Shown here piece after piece: positions 19,026-27,954 of a DNA stretch of 64,000 bases. Position 1 is the first letter of the stretch; every line of letters begins with the position of its first letter. The DNA comes from Friedmanniella luteola (GTDB taxonomy: Bacteria; Actinomycetota; Actinomycetes; Propionibacteriales; Propionibacteriaceae). The position numbers and the translations under genes are program-made. Location of the stretch: assembly GCF_900105065.1 (NCBI RefSeq), contig NZ_LT629749.1:2294001-2358000 (forward strand). Direction: 5' to 3'. The notes beneath the pieces were generated by a model. The model searched no databases. It was not told where the DNA came from and saw only the letters and a list, made by a program, of their open reading frames with translations.

Positions 19026-19047
19026 TATTCGAACACAGGCTCGAATA
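19026..19047 (+). promoter_or_regulatory. LexA/SOS box of the DUF222-HNH gene
   Basis: TATTCGA and TCGAATA form a perfect 7-bp inverted repeat. The core TCGAAC-ACAG-GCTCGA (19029-19044) matches the actinobacterial LexA consensus TCGAAC-N4-GTTCGA with one mismatch. It abuts a -10-like TAGCCT (19046-19051) that lies 6 nt before the ATG, so LexA bound here would block the promoter. LexA control of 13E12/DUF222-HNH genes is known in mycobacteria. Confidence 0.7.
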
Positions 19048-19057
19048 GCCTTCGGGC

Positions 19058-20444
19058 ATGGACGGTGAGGTGGGGACGACCACGGCAGTGGCCAGGCGGC
19101 TGGCGGCGCTCGACCAGGCCGTGGCCGACCTGCTGGCCGCGGTGGAGGCGGGCGGCCTGGACCAGCTGGACGCCGTCGGTCTGGTGGCCTTCCTGCAGGA
19201 CCTGGAGCTGGTGCGGAACCCGGCTGCCGCTGGTCGACCACCGCGCGCTGCGGGATGCGGCCGCACGCGATGTCGCCGGCACCCTCGGCCAGGGACGCCT
19301 CACCCGGGTGCTCACGCAGGCGCTGCGGATCTCCCCCGCCGAGGCCTACCGCCGGGTCCGGGCGTCGGAGCAGGTCGGCGACCGGGTCAGCCCGCTCGGC
19401 GCGCTGCTCCCGCCCCTCCGGCCGGGGCTGGCCGCCGCGCAGCGTGACGGCCGGGTCACACCCGACCAGGTCGAGATCATCCGCCGCGGGCTCCTCCGGG
19501 TCGACGGCCCCGGCTACGACCGGGCAGCGGTCAGCCGGGGCGACCGCGAGCTGACCGATCTCGCCCTCGTCTTCGGCCCCGGTGACCTGCGTGTCTGCAC
19601 CGAACGGTGGGTCGACCACCTCGACGGGGACGGCAGCCGACCCCAGGAGCGGCTGAACGAGGACCGTCGCCACGTCGAGCTCCGAGCCGCCCGCGACGGC
19701 AGCTGGCGCGGCGAGCTCCGTCTGACCGGACCCGTCGGCGTCAAGCTCCGAGCCGTGCTGGACCCCTTGGCCAGACCGCGGACCGACACCGTGCCGGGTC
19801 TCCAGGTCGGGACGGTGGAGGTCCCGGACGAGCGGACCCACGGCCAGCGGGTGCACGACGCGCTCGAGGAGGTCTGCGACCGCATCCTCCGCTCCGGTGA
19901 CCTGCCCGAGTCGGGCGGCATCCCGGCCACGGTCCTCGTCACCATCGACCACGACAGCCTGCGCGAACGCACCGGCTTCGGCCAGACCTCGGACGGCACC
20001 CTCATCCCGACGGGGACGCTGCTGGAGCTCGCCTCCGCCGCCGAGATCATCCCGACCGTGCTCGACCGCGCTGGGGCGGTCCTGACCCTGGGCCGCACCC
20101 GGCGGATCGCCTCCCCCAGCCAGACCCTCGCCCTCGCCGCCCGCGACCGGGGGTGCAGCTTCCCCGGCTGCGACCTCCCGCCCACGTGGTGCGAACGCCA
20201 CCACATCGTCCCCTGGATCGAGGGCGGACCCACCGACCTCGACAACCTGACGCTGCTCTGCCGCTACCACCACCACAACTTCGCCTCCCGGGGCTGGACC
20301 TGCCGCCTCGGTGAGGACCGCCTGCCCGAGTGGATCCCGCCCCGGCTCGTCGACCACGACCAGCAGCCGCTGCGCAACACCCGCCTCGCGCTGCCGCGGA
20401 CCGGCCCGCCGGTCCGAGCACCCGCCCTCACCTCCACGGGATGA
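19058..20444 (+). pseudogene. DUF222/HNH endonuclease gene (13E12-type), frameshifted
   Basis: The N-terminal part MDGEVGTTTAVARRLAALDQ to about codon 54 (DLELVRN) is in one frame and the rest, from LPLVDHRALRDAAARD, is in another. The switch falls at the CCC run 19219-19221: removing one C gives VRNRLPLVDHRAL and a continuous 461-aa DUF222 plus HNH protein. The nuclease motif CSFPGCDLPPTWCERHHIVPW with the following NLTLLCRYHHHNF is intact. Either a recent inactivating insertion, a sequencing error in a C run, or a slippage site. The gene is preceded by an SOS box and a leaderless-type promoter. DUF222-HNH genes are multi-copy in actinobacteria. Confidence 0.75.
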
Positions 20445-20521
20445 CCGGAGCACCCACCACCCTGAGCCGTCGACCTGCTCCGGACTCGCGCCGCGCGCTC
20501 GTCGGCTCCCGTGCGCGGGAG
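20445..20521. terminator. Two hairpins between the HNH gene and priA
   Basis: CCGGAGCA (20445-20452) pairs with TGCTCCGG (20476-20483), and CTCCC (20506-20510) pairs with GGGAG (20517-20521). They fill the gap between the convergent genes and are likely transcript ends for both strands. Confidence 0.5.
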
Positions 20522-20523
20522 GG

Positions 20524-22626
20524 CTAGCCGACGGTGACGGGGTCGACGCGGATCCGCAGGGCACCGTCACTCTTGCGGGCGCTGCGGATGGCCGCGACGT
20601 CCTTGGCGGCCCGCACCAGGGCGGCGCCCTCGGACCGCGGGGCGCGCAGGGTGAGCCGGGACAGCCCGACGTCGCCCGCCAGCGCGGCGGGCTCGCCCGG
20701 GCGGCGCTCGGGCGGCAGGGCGACAGGCCCCAGGAGCTCGGCGTTCGGAGGCAGCTGGGCCAGCTCGATGAACTCGGCCAGCGCCTCGGGCCGGCCCTCG
20801 ACCGTCACCAGCTTGGCGGCCGGCGGGAAGTGGGCGTCCGCCCGGTCGACCAGCTCGCGCGAGGCCAGCCCTGCCGGGTCGACCCGGACCAGCGCCTGCA
20901 GGGCACGACCGGAGCTCTCCCCCACCGCGATCACCGAGCCGCCGTCGCTGCCGCTGCGGACGAGGGCGACGGCGTTGAGCCAGCGCCGCAGCGCCTCCTC
21001 GGTCGCGCGCAGGTCGGCGCGGAGCAGGAGCAGCGGGGTGTCGAGCAGCACTGCTCCGGCGTACCCGCCCTCCGCCCGCGGCTCGGCCCCCGGGGTGGCC
21101 ACGACGATGGCCGACGTGGCCGGCACGGTCGCCGCGACCTGGCCGGCGCTCGACTGCCGGACGGCCGTGCCGGGGAACGCCTTGCCGAGCTCCTCGGCCG
21201 TCCGCTCGGACCCGACCACGGGCGCGCGGAAGCGGTGCGACCCGCAGATCGGGCACTCCCAGCCGACCTGCAGCCGTCCGCACCAGGTGCAGGTGGCCTG
21301 CGGCCCGTCCCCCGTCCGCCCGCGCCCGGCGCGGGTGGGGCCGCCGCAGTGCCGGCAGCGGGCGGGCTCGCGGCAGTCCTGGCAGACGAGCGCGACGAGG
21401 TAGCCGGCCCGGGGCACCTGCACCAGCACCGGCCCCTGCGGCAGCACGGACCGCATCAGCGTGAAGACCTCGTGCGGCAGCCGGGCGGCGCGGGCGGCCG
21501 GGTCGCGCTCGAGGGCCCGGTCGGTGTCGGCGCTGACCTTGACGTGCGGGGCGGTGTGCCGGAGTGCGACGCGGTCCTGGGCCAGCTCGCGCAGCCAGCC
21601 CTGCTCCACCCAGGCCTGCACCTCGGCGGTCCGGGCGTAGCCGGCGAACAGCGCGCCGGCGCCCTGCTGGGCGGCGCGCAGCGCCAGCACCTCGCGGGCG
21701 TGCGGGTAGGGTGCGCGCGGCTCCGCCAGCAGGTCGTCGCCGTCGTCCCAGAGCGCCACCAGCCCGAGGTCGCGGACCGGTGCGAAGGCGGCCGCCCGGT
21801 TGCCGATCACCACCTTGACCTCGCCGCGCAGCGCCCGCAGGAAGGCCCGGTAGCGCGCGGCGGGGCCGGCTTCGGCGACGAGCACCGCGAAGCCGGTCGG
21901 CCCCAGCGCCGCCGCGCAGGCCTGCTTGAGCTGCTCCACGTCCCGCTGGTCGGGGACCACGAGGACCGCGCCCCGTCCGCCCTCGACGGCGGCCCGGGCC
22001 GCCGCGGCCAGTCCGAGGGCCCAGTCCCCGCTCGCGTCGGCGCTGGGCGTGACCTGCCACGCGGCGCGGGGGCTCCGGCCGTCGGCGAGCGCGGCCAGGT
22101 ACCCCGGACCCGCGGGGTACGCGCCGAAGGGCTGCGGCGGGGCGTCGGGCAGGTCGGCGGACGGGCCGGCGCCGGGCGCCGCCTTCTCGGTCGCGGCGTG
22201 CCGGGGCGGCACCGCCAGCCGCATCACGTCGGAGAAGCTGCCCGCGTAGTGGTCGGCGACGCCGCGGACCAGCCGCGCCACCTCCGGGGTGAGCACGGGT
22301 TCGGCCGAGACGACCTTGGCGAGCGGGCTGAGCGCCCCGTCGTGGTCGCTGGCCTCCCGGCGCTCCAGCAGGAAGCCGTCGCGCTGCTTGCCGGCGAAGC
22401 GCACCCGGACGCGGGCGCCGGGGACGGCGTCGGCGTCCTGGGCGCGGGAGACCGTGTAGTCGAAGGGCCGGTCGAGGTGGCTCAGCGGCAGGTCGAGGAC
22501 GACCCGGCCGACCGGCCGGACCTCGGCCGGCGTGTGCGGGGGCGGCGGCCCGGGGGCGGGCGCGACGGCCACCGACGGCGCCGCGCGGTCCGCGGGGCTC
22601 GTCTCGACGTCCGTCCTGGGAGGCAC
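20524..22626 (-). CDS. priA: Primosomal protein N' (PriA), helicase motifs lost
   Basis: A 700-aa actinobacterial PriA, a replication-restart factor. The N-terminal DNA-binding region (VVLDLPLSHLDRPFDYTV) and the paired zinc-binding cysteine clusters (CQDCREPARCRHCGG; CTWCGRLQVGWECPICG) are present. The Walker A Gly-x-Thr-Gly-Ser-Gly-Lys-Thr loop is absent: the region reads QVTPSADASGDWALGLAAAA. This matches the known helicase-motif loss in actinobacterial PriA, so it probably acts as a loader or scaffold. GTG at 22626 was chosen because further extension runs into the divergent exporter gene; GTG at 22572 is an alternative. A -10-like TATCAT lies just upstream. Confidence 0.9.
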   Translation of the reverse strand: MPPRTDVETSPADRAAPSVAVAPAPGPPPPHTPAEVRPVGRVVLDLPLSHLDRPFDYTVSRAQDADAVPGARVRVRFAGKQRDGFLLERREASDHDGALSPLAKVVSAEPVLTPEVARLVRGVADHYAGSFSDVMRLAVPPRHAATEKAAPGAGPSADLPDAPPQPFGAYPAGPGYLAALADGRSPRAAWQVTPSADASGDWALGLAAAARAAVEGGRGAVLVVPDQRDVEQLKQACAAALGPTGFAVLVAEAGPAARYRAFLRALRGEVKVVIGNRAAAFAPVRDLGLVALWDDGDDLLAEPRAPYPHAREVLALRAAQQGAGALFAGYARTAEVQAWVEQGWLRELAQDRVALRHTAPHVKVSADTDRALERDPAARAARLPHEVFTLMRSVLPQGPVLVQVPRAGYLVALVCQDCREPARCRHCGGPTRAGRGRTGDGPQATCTWCGRLQVGWECPICGSHRFRAPVVGSERTAEELGKAFPGTAVRQSSAGQVAATVPATSAIVVATPGAEPRAEGGYAGAVLLDTPLLLLRADLRATEEALRRWLNAVALVRSGSDGGSVIAVGESSGRALQALVRVDPAGLASRELVDRADAHFPPAAKLVTVEGRPEALAEFIELAQLPPNAELLGPVALPPERRPGEPAALAGDVGLSRLTLRAPRSEGAALVRAAKDVAAIRSARKSDGALRIRVDPVTVG

Positions 22627-22717
22627 GCTCGATGATAGGCAGAGGGGTCCGACAGACCCGGCCCCGCGCACCACACCTGTGGACGAGCGGCGGTCCCGGA
22701 CCGACCGACGAGGAGCC

Positions 22718-23977
22718 ATGACCTTGCGCACGCCCGCCGACCCGTCCGACCTGCAGGTGCGACGCCTGCTGGTCGCGCTCGCCGCCGCCATGGTGGCGAC
22801 CGGCCAGCCCGTCTCCGACGTCGAGGACGAGGTGGTCGAGGTCGCCAGCCGGCTGGGCCACCCCGACGCCCAGGTCGCCGCCGGCCCGACGGGGGTGACG
22901 ATCGCCGTCAGCAGCGGGGAGCCAGCCACCTTCGAGGGCGTGAAGGGCTCGCTGCGCTTGGACCAGGCCGCGGAGGTCCGGACGATCCGCTACCAGCTGG
23001 TCGAGGGCTCGATGACCATCGAGCAGGCGACCGGCGCCCTGCTGGCCCTCAGCGCGCGACCGTCGCGGTACCCGCTCTGGCTGGCCAACCTCGGCTGGGT
23101 GGGGATCGCCGTCGGGATCGCGCTCATCCTGCAGCCGGGCCGGGCGAACGTCGCCTTCGCGGCCGTCGGCGGCACCGTGGTGGTCGCCCTGTTCCGGCTC
23201 AGCCAGCGGTTCCGGCTGCTCAGCACCCTGCTGCCGACCGTCGCCGCCTTCGTGCTGGCCTGCCTCGTCTTCGCCGCGGTCGACGCCGACCTGCTGGAGG
23301 GCCCGCTGCGGACGCTGCTGCCGCCCCTCGCGGTGCTGCTGCCCGGGGCGCTGATCGTCACCGCGATGTCGGAGCTGGCCAGCGGCGACATGGTCGCCGG
23401 CACCGCCCGGCTGGTCTTCGGCATCGTGCAGCTGCTGCTGTTCACCCTCGGCATCGTCGCGGCGGCCCGGCTGTTCGCCGTGCCGACGGCCGCCCTGACC
23501 AACCAGCGCGTAGACGAGCTGGGGTGGTGGGCGGCGCCGCTGGGGCTGGCGCTGATCACGGTCGGGATCGGGCTGCTGGAGAGCCCGTCGCTGCGCCTGC
23601 TGCCCTTCATCGCCATCACCCTCGTGCTGGCCTTCGCGGCCCAGTCGATCGGCCAGGCCCTGTCCGGCCCGGTGCTGGGCAGCTTCGCCGGCGCCCTCGC
23701 CGCCAGTCTCGGCGCGTCGGGGGTGGAGGCGGTGAAGCCGACGTTGCCCCGGCTCGTCGTCTTCCTGCCGTCGTTCTGGCTGCTGGTCCCGGGCAGCCTG
23801 GGGCTGCTCTCGACCACCCAGCTCGCCGTCGACCCGGGCGGCTCGGTCGCGGCGGCGCTGGGCGTCCTGGGGGTGGTCACCGCGATCGCGCTGGGCCTGC
23901 TCGTCGGCGCCGCGGTCGCGCAGTCGGTCCGCGGCGCGGTGCGGCGGGCGCGCCGACGCTCGCTGATGGCCCGCTGA
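22718..23977 (+). CDS. Threonine/serine exporter family (ThrE-like) protein
   Basis: A 419-aa membrane protein. Residues 1-115 form a soluble DUF1212-type domain (LLVALAAAMVATGQPVSDVEDEV; VTIAVSSGEPATFEG), followed by about ten transmembrane helices in two halves (ThrE and ThrE_2 type). Fusions of both halves are typical of Corynebacterium ThrE, which exports threonine and serine; substrate here is inferred only. GAGGAG lies before the chosen ATG. Divergent from priA and convergent with metK. Confidence 0.87.
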   Translation: MTLRTPADPSDLQVRRLLVALAAAMVATGQPVSDVEDEVVEVASRLGHPDAQVAAGPTGVTIAVSSGEPATFEGVKGSLRLDQAAEVRTIRYQLVEGSMTIEQATGALLALSARPSRYPLWLANLGWVGIAVGIALILQPGRANVAFAAVGGTVVVALFRLSQRFRLLSTLLPTVAAFVLACLVFAAVDADLLEGPLRTLLPPLAVLLPGALIVTAMSELASGDMVAGTARLVFGIVQLLLFTLGIVAAARLFAVPTAALTNQRVDELGWWAAPLGLALITVGIGLLESPSLRLLPFIAITLVLAFAAQSIGQALSGPVLGSFAGALAASLGASGVEAVKPTLPRLVVFLPSFWLLVPGSLGLLSTTQLAVDPGGSVAAALGVLGVVTAIALGLLVGAAVAQSVRGAVRRARRRSLMAR

Positions 23978-23978
23978 C

Positions 23979-23996
23979 GCGGGCCCGAGGGCCCGC
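23979..23996. terminator. Bidirectional hairpin between ThrE-like gene and metK
   Basis: GCGGGCCC and GGGCCCGC form a perfect 8-bp stem around a GA loop in the 21-bp gap between convergent genes. Confidence 0.6.
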
Positions 23997-23998
23997 CG

Positions 23999-25192
23999 TC
24001 AGCCGCGGACGGCCGCCGCGAGGGCGTCGGCGCGGTCGGTGACCTCCCAGGTGAGGCCGGCCAGCTCCCGGCCGAAGTGGCCGTACGCGGCCGTCGGGCC
24101 GTAGACCGGGCGCTTGAGGTCGAGGTCGCGGATGATGGCCGCCGGACGCAGGTCGAAGGTGGCCAGCACGGCGTCGGTGATCTGGCCGACCGGCACCGTC
24201 TCGGTGCCGAACGTCTCGACGTAGAAGCCGACGGGGTGCGACTTGCCGATGGCGTAGGCCACCTGGACCTCGCAGCGGCGGGCGAGACCGGCGGCCACGA
24301 CGTTCTTGGCCACCCAGCGCATCGCGTAGGCGCCGGAGCGGTCGACCTTCGACGGGTCCTTGCCCGAGAAGGCGCCGCCCCCGTGCCGGGCCATCCCGCC
24401 GTAGGTGTCGACGATGATCTTGCGGCCGGTGAGCCCCGCGTCGCCCATCGGCCCGCCGATCTCGAAGCGGCCGGTCGGGTTCACCAGCAGCCGGTAGTCG
24501 GAGCTGTCGATCTGGTAGCGCTCCAGGACCGGCTCGACGACGTGCTTGCGGACGTCCGGGGCGAGCAGCGCGTCGAGGTCGATGTCGGCGGCGTGCTGGC
24601 TGGACAGCACCACGGTGTCCAGCCGGACGGGCCGGTCGCCGTCGTACTCGATGGTGACCTGGGTCTTGCCGTCCGGACGCAGGTAGGGCATCGTCCCGTC
24701 CTTGCGGACGGCGGAGAGCTGCTCGGCGAGCCGGTGCGCGAGGTCGATCGGCAGCGGCATCAGCGCGGCGGTGTCGTCGCACGCGTAGCCGAACATCAGC
24801 CCCTGGTCGCCGGCGCCCTGGGCGTCCAGCGCGTCGACCGAGGAGCCGGTCCGGGACTCGACGGCGGTGTCGACGCCCTGCGCGATGTCGGGCGACTGCT
24901 GGCCGATGGCGATGGTGACGCCGCACGACGCCCCGTCGAACCCCTTGGTGGAGGAGTCGTAGCCGATGTCGATGATCTTCTGCCGCACCAGGCCGGGGAT
25001 CTCGACGTAGGACTCGGTGGTCACCTCACCGGCCACGACGACCAGGCCGGTGGTGACCAGGCACTCCACGGCCACCCGGCTGGTGGGGTCCTGCTCGAGC
25101 AGCGCATCCAAGACCGTGTCGCTGATCTGGTCGGCGATCTTGTCGGGGTGACCCTCGGTGACCGACTCGGAGGTGAACAGTCTGCGCGCCAT
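23999..25192 (-). CDS. metK: S-adenosylmethionine synthetase
   Basis: A 397-aa enzyme making SAM from methionine and ATP. Signature segments are [16 protein letters not shown] near the N-terminus, [12 protein letters not shown], and the P-loop-like [20 protein letters not shown]. Full length and intact. A GAGGAAGACGAGG ribosome binding site precedes the ATG. It lies 51 bp after coaBC; that gap holds a stable hairpin but no recognisable SAM riboswitch. Confidence 0.98.
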   Translation of the reverse strand: MARRLFTSESVTEGHPDKIADQISDTVLDALLEQDPTSRVAVECLVTTGLVVVAGEVTTESYVEIPGLVRQKIIDIGYDSSTKGFDGASCGVTIAIGQQSPDIAQGVDTAVESRTGSSVDALDAQGAGDQGLMFGYACDDTAALMPLPIDLAHRLAEQLSAVRKDGTMPYLRPDGKTQVTIEYDGDRPVRLDTVVLSSQHAADIDLDALLAPDVRKHVVEPVLERYQIDSSDYRLLVNPTGRFEIGGPMGDAGLTGRKIIVDTYGGMARHGGGAFSGKDPSKVDRSGAYAMRWVAKNVVAAGLARRCEVQVAYAIGKSHPVGFYVETFGTETVPVGQITDAVLATFDLRPAAIIRDLDLKRPVYGPTAAYGHFGRELAGLTWEVTDRADALAAAVRG

Positions 25193-25215
25193 GGCCTCGT
25201 CTTCCTCGCTGGCTG

Positions 25216-25235
25216 GACCGGCGGCTGCGCCGGTC
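25216..25235 (-). terminator. Hairpin between coaBC and metK
   Basis: GACCGGCG and CGCCGGTC form a perfect 8-bp stem with a 4-nt loop between the coaBC stop and the metK start. It may end part of the upstream transcripts or protect the metK 5' end. Confidence 0.45.
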
Positions 25236-25243
25236 GGGCCAAC

Positions 25244-26467
25244 CTACCGGGACGAGCGCAGGGAGAGGGCGGTGTCCCAGATGATGTGGGCCAGCGTGTC
25301 CTTGCTCCCGGCGTGCGGTCCGTCCGACCCCTCCGGGGTCAGCAGCGTGATCTCGCTGTCGGGCTGCCCGAACACCAGGCCCGGTCCGACGGCGTTGAGC
25401 ACCAGCAGGTCGCAGCCCTTCCGGGCCAGCTTGGCCCGGCCCAGCTCCAGCAGGTCGGCGTCCCCGTCGGGCGTCTCGGCGGCGAAACCGACGAGCACCT
25501 GGCGCGGGTCCGTCCGGGCCCGGACCAGCCCCGCCAGCACGTCGGCGGTCTGGACCAGGTCCAGCTCCAGGCCCCCGTCGCCGGACTTCTTGATCTTGGT
25601 GCCGCTGGCCGCGGCCGGCGTGAAGTCGGCGGGCGCGGCGGCCATCACCACGACGTCGGCGTTCCCGGCCGCGGCGGTGACCGCGGCCGCGAGGTCGGCT
25701 GTCGAGGTGACGGTGGTGACCGGGACCCCAGGGGGCGCCGGCCGGTCGACGTTGGCCGCGACGAGGGTGACCTCGGCGCCGCGCAGCCGGGCGGCGCGGG
25801 CCAGCGCCCAGCCCATCAGGCCGGAGGAGGCGTTGCCGAGGAAGCGGACCGGGTCGAGGTGCTCGCGGGTGCCGCCGGCCGACACGACGACGCGCAGCCC
25901 CGCGAGGTCCTGCCCGGCGGCGCGGCCGGCGACGGCGGCGTCGGCGAGGACGCTCTCCACCACGGCGGCCAGCTCGGCGGGGTCCGGCAGCCGGCCGGGT
26001 CCGGAGTCGGGGCCGGTGAGCCGGCCGGAGTCCGGGTCGACGACGACGACCCCCCGGGAGCGGAGGGTCTCCACGTTGGCGCGGGTGGCCGCGTGCAGCC
26101 ACATCTCGGTGTGCATCGCCGGCGCCATGACGACGGGTCCGTGGGCGGTGAGGAGCACGTTGGTGAGCAGGTCGTCGGCGCGTCCGGTGGCCGCGCGGGC
26201 CAGCAGGTCGGCGGTGGCCGGGGCGACGACCACGAGGTCGGCTTCCTGCCCCAGCTTCACGTGCGGCACGCGGTGGGCGTCGGCCCAGACGCCGGTGTGC
26301 ACCGGTCGACCGGAGAGGGCGGCCCAGGTCGCCTCGCCGACGAACTGCAGCGCGGCGTCGGTCGGCACCACGGTGACCTCGTGCCCGGCGGCCAGCAGCC
26401 GGCGCAGCAGCTCGCACGCCTTGTAGGCGGCGATCCCGCCGGCGACGCCGAGGACGACGCGGCTCAC
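25244..26467 (-). CDS. coaBC: Bifunctional phosphopantothenoylcysteine decarboxylase/synthase
   Basis: A 407-aa coenzyme A biosynthesis protein. The N-terminal flavin decarboxylase CoaC (about 1-180) has GVAGGIAAYKACELLRRL and PAMHTEMW; the C-terminal synthase CoaB (about 190-407) has SAGGTREHLDPVRFLGNASS and the KIKKSG lysine motif. It makes 4'-phosphopantetheine from phosphopantothenate. GTG start. It follows rpoZ by 82 bp that include an inverted repeat. Confidence 0.95.
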   Translation of the reverse strand: MSRVVLGVAGGIAAYKACELLRRLLAAGHEVTVVPTDAALQFVGEATWAALSGRPVHTGVWADAHRVPHVKLGQEADLVVVAPATADLLARAATGRADDLLTNVLLTAHGPVVMAPAMHTEMWLHAATRANVETLRSRGVVVVDPDSGRLTGPDSGPGRLPDPAELAAVVESVLADAAVAGRAAGQDLAGLRVVVSAGGTREHLDPVRFLGNASSGLMGWALARAARLRGAEVTLVAANVDRPAPPGVPVTTVTSTADLAAAVTAAAGNADVVVMAAAPADFTPAAASGTKIKKSGDGGLELDLVQTADVLAGLVRARTDPRQVLVGFAAETPDGDADLLELGRAKLARKGCDLLVLNAVGPGLVFGQPDSEITLLTPEGSDGPHAGSKDTLAHIIWDTALSLRSSR

Positions 26468-26480
26468 CGGTGCACCGGCC

Positions 26481-26521
26481 CCTGGGGGAGCTGCCAGCGC
26501 AGCGGGGGACGATCCCCCAGG
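26481..26521 (-). terminator. Inverted repeat between rpoZ and coaBC
   Basis: CCTGGGGG (26481-26488) pairs with CCCCCAGG (26514-26521) across 25 nt in the 82-bp gap. A weak terminator or processing stem is possible. Confidence 0.35.
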
Positions 26522-26549
26522 ACCGGGTCCACGGGCAGGGTGCGGCGGG

Positions 26550-26867
26550 TCAGGCGGGCTCGACCAGGGTGGGGCCCTGGGGCGCGGCCTGCTCGGCCTC
26601 CTCGGCGTCCGGGTCGATGTCGATGCAGTTGAGCTTGCCGGCGTTCACCTCGCGCAGGGCGATGGAGAGCGGCTTCTCCTGCGGGCCGGTCTCGACCAGC
26701 GGGCCGACGTGGTCGAGGAGGCCCTCGCCCAGCTGGGAGTAGTAGGCGTTGATCTGGCGGGCGCGCTTGGCCGCGAACAGCACCAGCTTGTACTTGGAGT
26801 CCGAACGGGTGAGCAGCTCGTCGATCGGCGGGTTGGTGATGCCTTCGGCGACGGGGTGGACAGTCAC
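26550..26867 (-). CDS. rpoZ: RNA polymerase omega subunit
   Basis: A 105-aa omega subunit that helps assemble RNA polymerase by clamping the beta-prime subunit. The core [20 protein letters not shown] and [12 protein letters not shown] segment is clear, and the C-terminus is acidic as in other actinobacteria. It lies in the conserved gmk-rpoZ-coaBC-metK order, 121 bp after gmk with a strong hairpin between. Confidence 0.96.
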   Translation of the reverse strand: MTVHPVAEGITNPPIDELLTRSDSKYKLVLFAAKRARQINAYYSQLGEGLLDHVGPLVETGPQEKPLSIALREVNAGKLNCIDIDPDAEEAEQAAPQGPTLVEPA

Positions 26868-26935
26868 GGAGATACCTTCGGTTTTCAGCTCGGGTGACCC
26901 CCCGCGGGACCGGCTTGGGAGGCCGGGTCCAGCGC

Positions 26936-26970
26936 AGCGCAGCCGCCGGCTCGTCGAGCCGGACTGCGCT
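26936..26970 (-). terminator. Hairpin between gmk and rpoZ
   Basis: CCGGCTC and GAGCCGG form a perfect 7-bp stem with a 3-nt loop (26946-26962), extended by a second stem AGCGCAG with CTGCGCT outside a small internal bulge. Placed 19 bp beyond the gmk stop, it could terminate or attenuate transcription into rpoZ. Confidence 0.55.
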
Positions 26971-26988
26971 GAGATGGGGCGTCTGTCG

Positions 26989-27543
26989 TCACAGACGAGT
27001 CAAGGCTACCAACTCCGCCACGGCCTGGCCTACTTCGCCGTTCACGATGACGTGGTCGAACTCGCTGGCCGAGGCCAGCTCCTCCCGGGCGGTCTGCAGG
27101 CGGCGCTCCCGCTGCGCCTCCGACTCGGTGCCGCGGCCCACCAGCCGGCGGACCAGCTCCTCCCACGTCGGCGGGGCCAGGAACACGAACCGGGCCTCCG
27201 GCCAGGCGTCGCGGACCTGCCGGGCGCCCTGCAGGTCGATCTCCAGCAGCGCCGGCCGGTGCGCCTCGACCGCGGACACGACGGGCGCCCGCGGGGTGCC
27301 GTACCGGTGCACGCCGTGCACGACGGCCCACTCGAGCAGGGCGCCGTCGGCGACCAGGGCGTCGAACTCCGCCTCGGAGACGAAGAGGTAGTGCACGCCG
27401 TCGACCTCCCCGGGGCGCGGGGGCCGGGTGGTGGCGGACACGGAGACGAAGATCTCGGGGTGGTCAGCGGCCAGCTGCGTGACGACGGTGCCCTTCCCGA
27501 CGGCGGTCGGGCCGGACAGCACCGTGAGTCCGACCGAGCTCAC
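26989..27543 (-). CDS. gmk: Guanylate kinase
   Basis: A 184-aa kinase phosphorylating GMP to GDP. It has the P-loop [14 protein letters not shown], the GMP-binding [20 protein letters not shown] segment and [13 protein letters not shown]. The ATG overlaps the mihF stop (ATGA). It sits between mihF and rpoZ as in most actinobacteria. Confidence 0.97.
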   Translation of the reverse strand: MSSVGLTVLSGPTAVGKGTVVTQLAADHPEIFVSVSATTRPPRPGEVDGVHYLFVSEAEFDALVADGALLEWAVVHGVHRYGTPRAPVVSAVEAHRPALLEIDLQGARQVRDAWPEARFVFLAPPTWEELVRRLVGRGTESEAQRERRLQTAREELASASEFDHVIVNGEVGQAVAELVALTRL

Positions 27544-27881
27544 GCGGGAGAGTCGGCGGAGGCGCCCGCGGCCGGGAACTCGGCGACGAGGGCGGCGCTC
27601 TGGTGCTTGCCGAGCCCGCGCAGCCGGCGGTTCGGCGCGATGTCGAGGCGTTCCATCACCCGGGTGGCGCGCACGGCCCCGACCCGGGGCAGCGACTTGA
27701 GCACGTCGACGACCTTGGTGTGGGCGACGACGTCGTCCTGCTCGGCCTGGGCCAGCACCTCGGCGAGCGTGCGGCTGCCGGTGCGGAGCGCCTGCTTCAC
27801 CTCGGCACGACGACGCCGTGCCTCGGTGGCGGCGTGCCGGGCGAGCTGGCGCTGCTCGTCGCTCAAGGGGGGAATGGTCAC
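27540..27881 (-). CDS. mihF: Integration host factor, actinobacterial type
   Basis: A 113-aa nucleoid-associated protein of the actinobacterial IHF family, unrelated to HU-type IHF. It has a basic N-terminal helix ([20 protein letters not shown]) and the helix-two-turn-helix core [20 protein letters not shown] and [11 protein letters not shown]. It bends DNA non-specifically. GTG start with GAGGAC upstream, 73 bp after pyrF; 4-bp overlap with gmk. Confidence 0.95.
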   Translation of the reverse strand: MTIPPLSDEQRQLARHAATEARRRRAEVKQALRTGSRTLAEVLAQAEQDDVVAHTKVVDVLKSLPRVGAVRATRVMERLDIAPNRRLRGLGKHQSAALVAEFPAAGASADSPA

Positions 27882-27954
27882 TCGTGCGTCCTCATCTGCG
27901 AACTCCAGCCGCCCCGCACCGGCGGCGGGAGGCGACCTGCGTGAGTCTCGAAAC

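Noticed and set aside
18882-19220. Upstream part of the frame that carries the HNH C-terminus as an authentic N-terminus
   Set aside because: It is Trp/Arg/Ser-rich shadow sequence; the true N-terminus is in the neighbouring frame beginning at 19058.
22627-22929. Extension of priA to 22929
   Set aside because: It overlaps the divergent exporter gene and shows no PriA similarity.
25193-25243. SAM riboswitch before metK
   Set aside because: Only 51 bp, explained by a simple 8-bp hairpin plus ribosome binding site.
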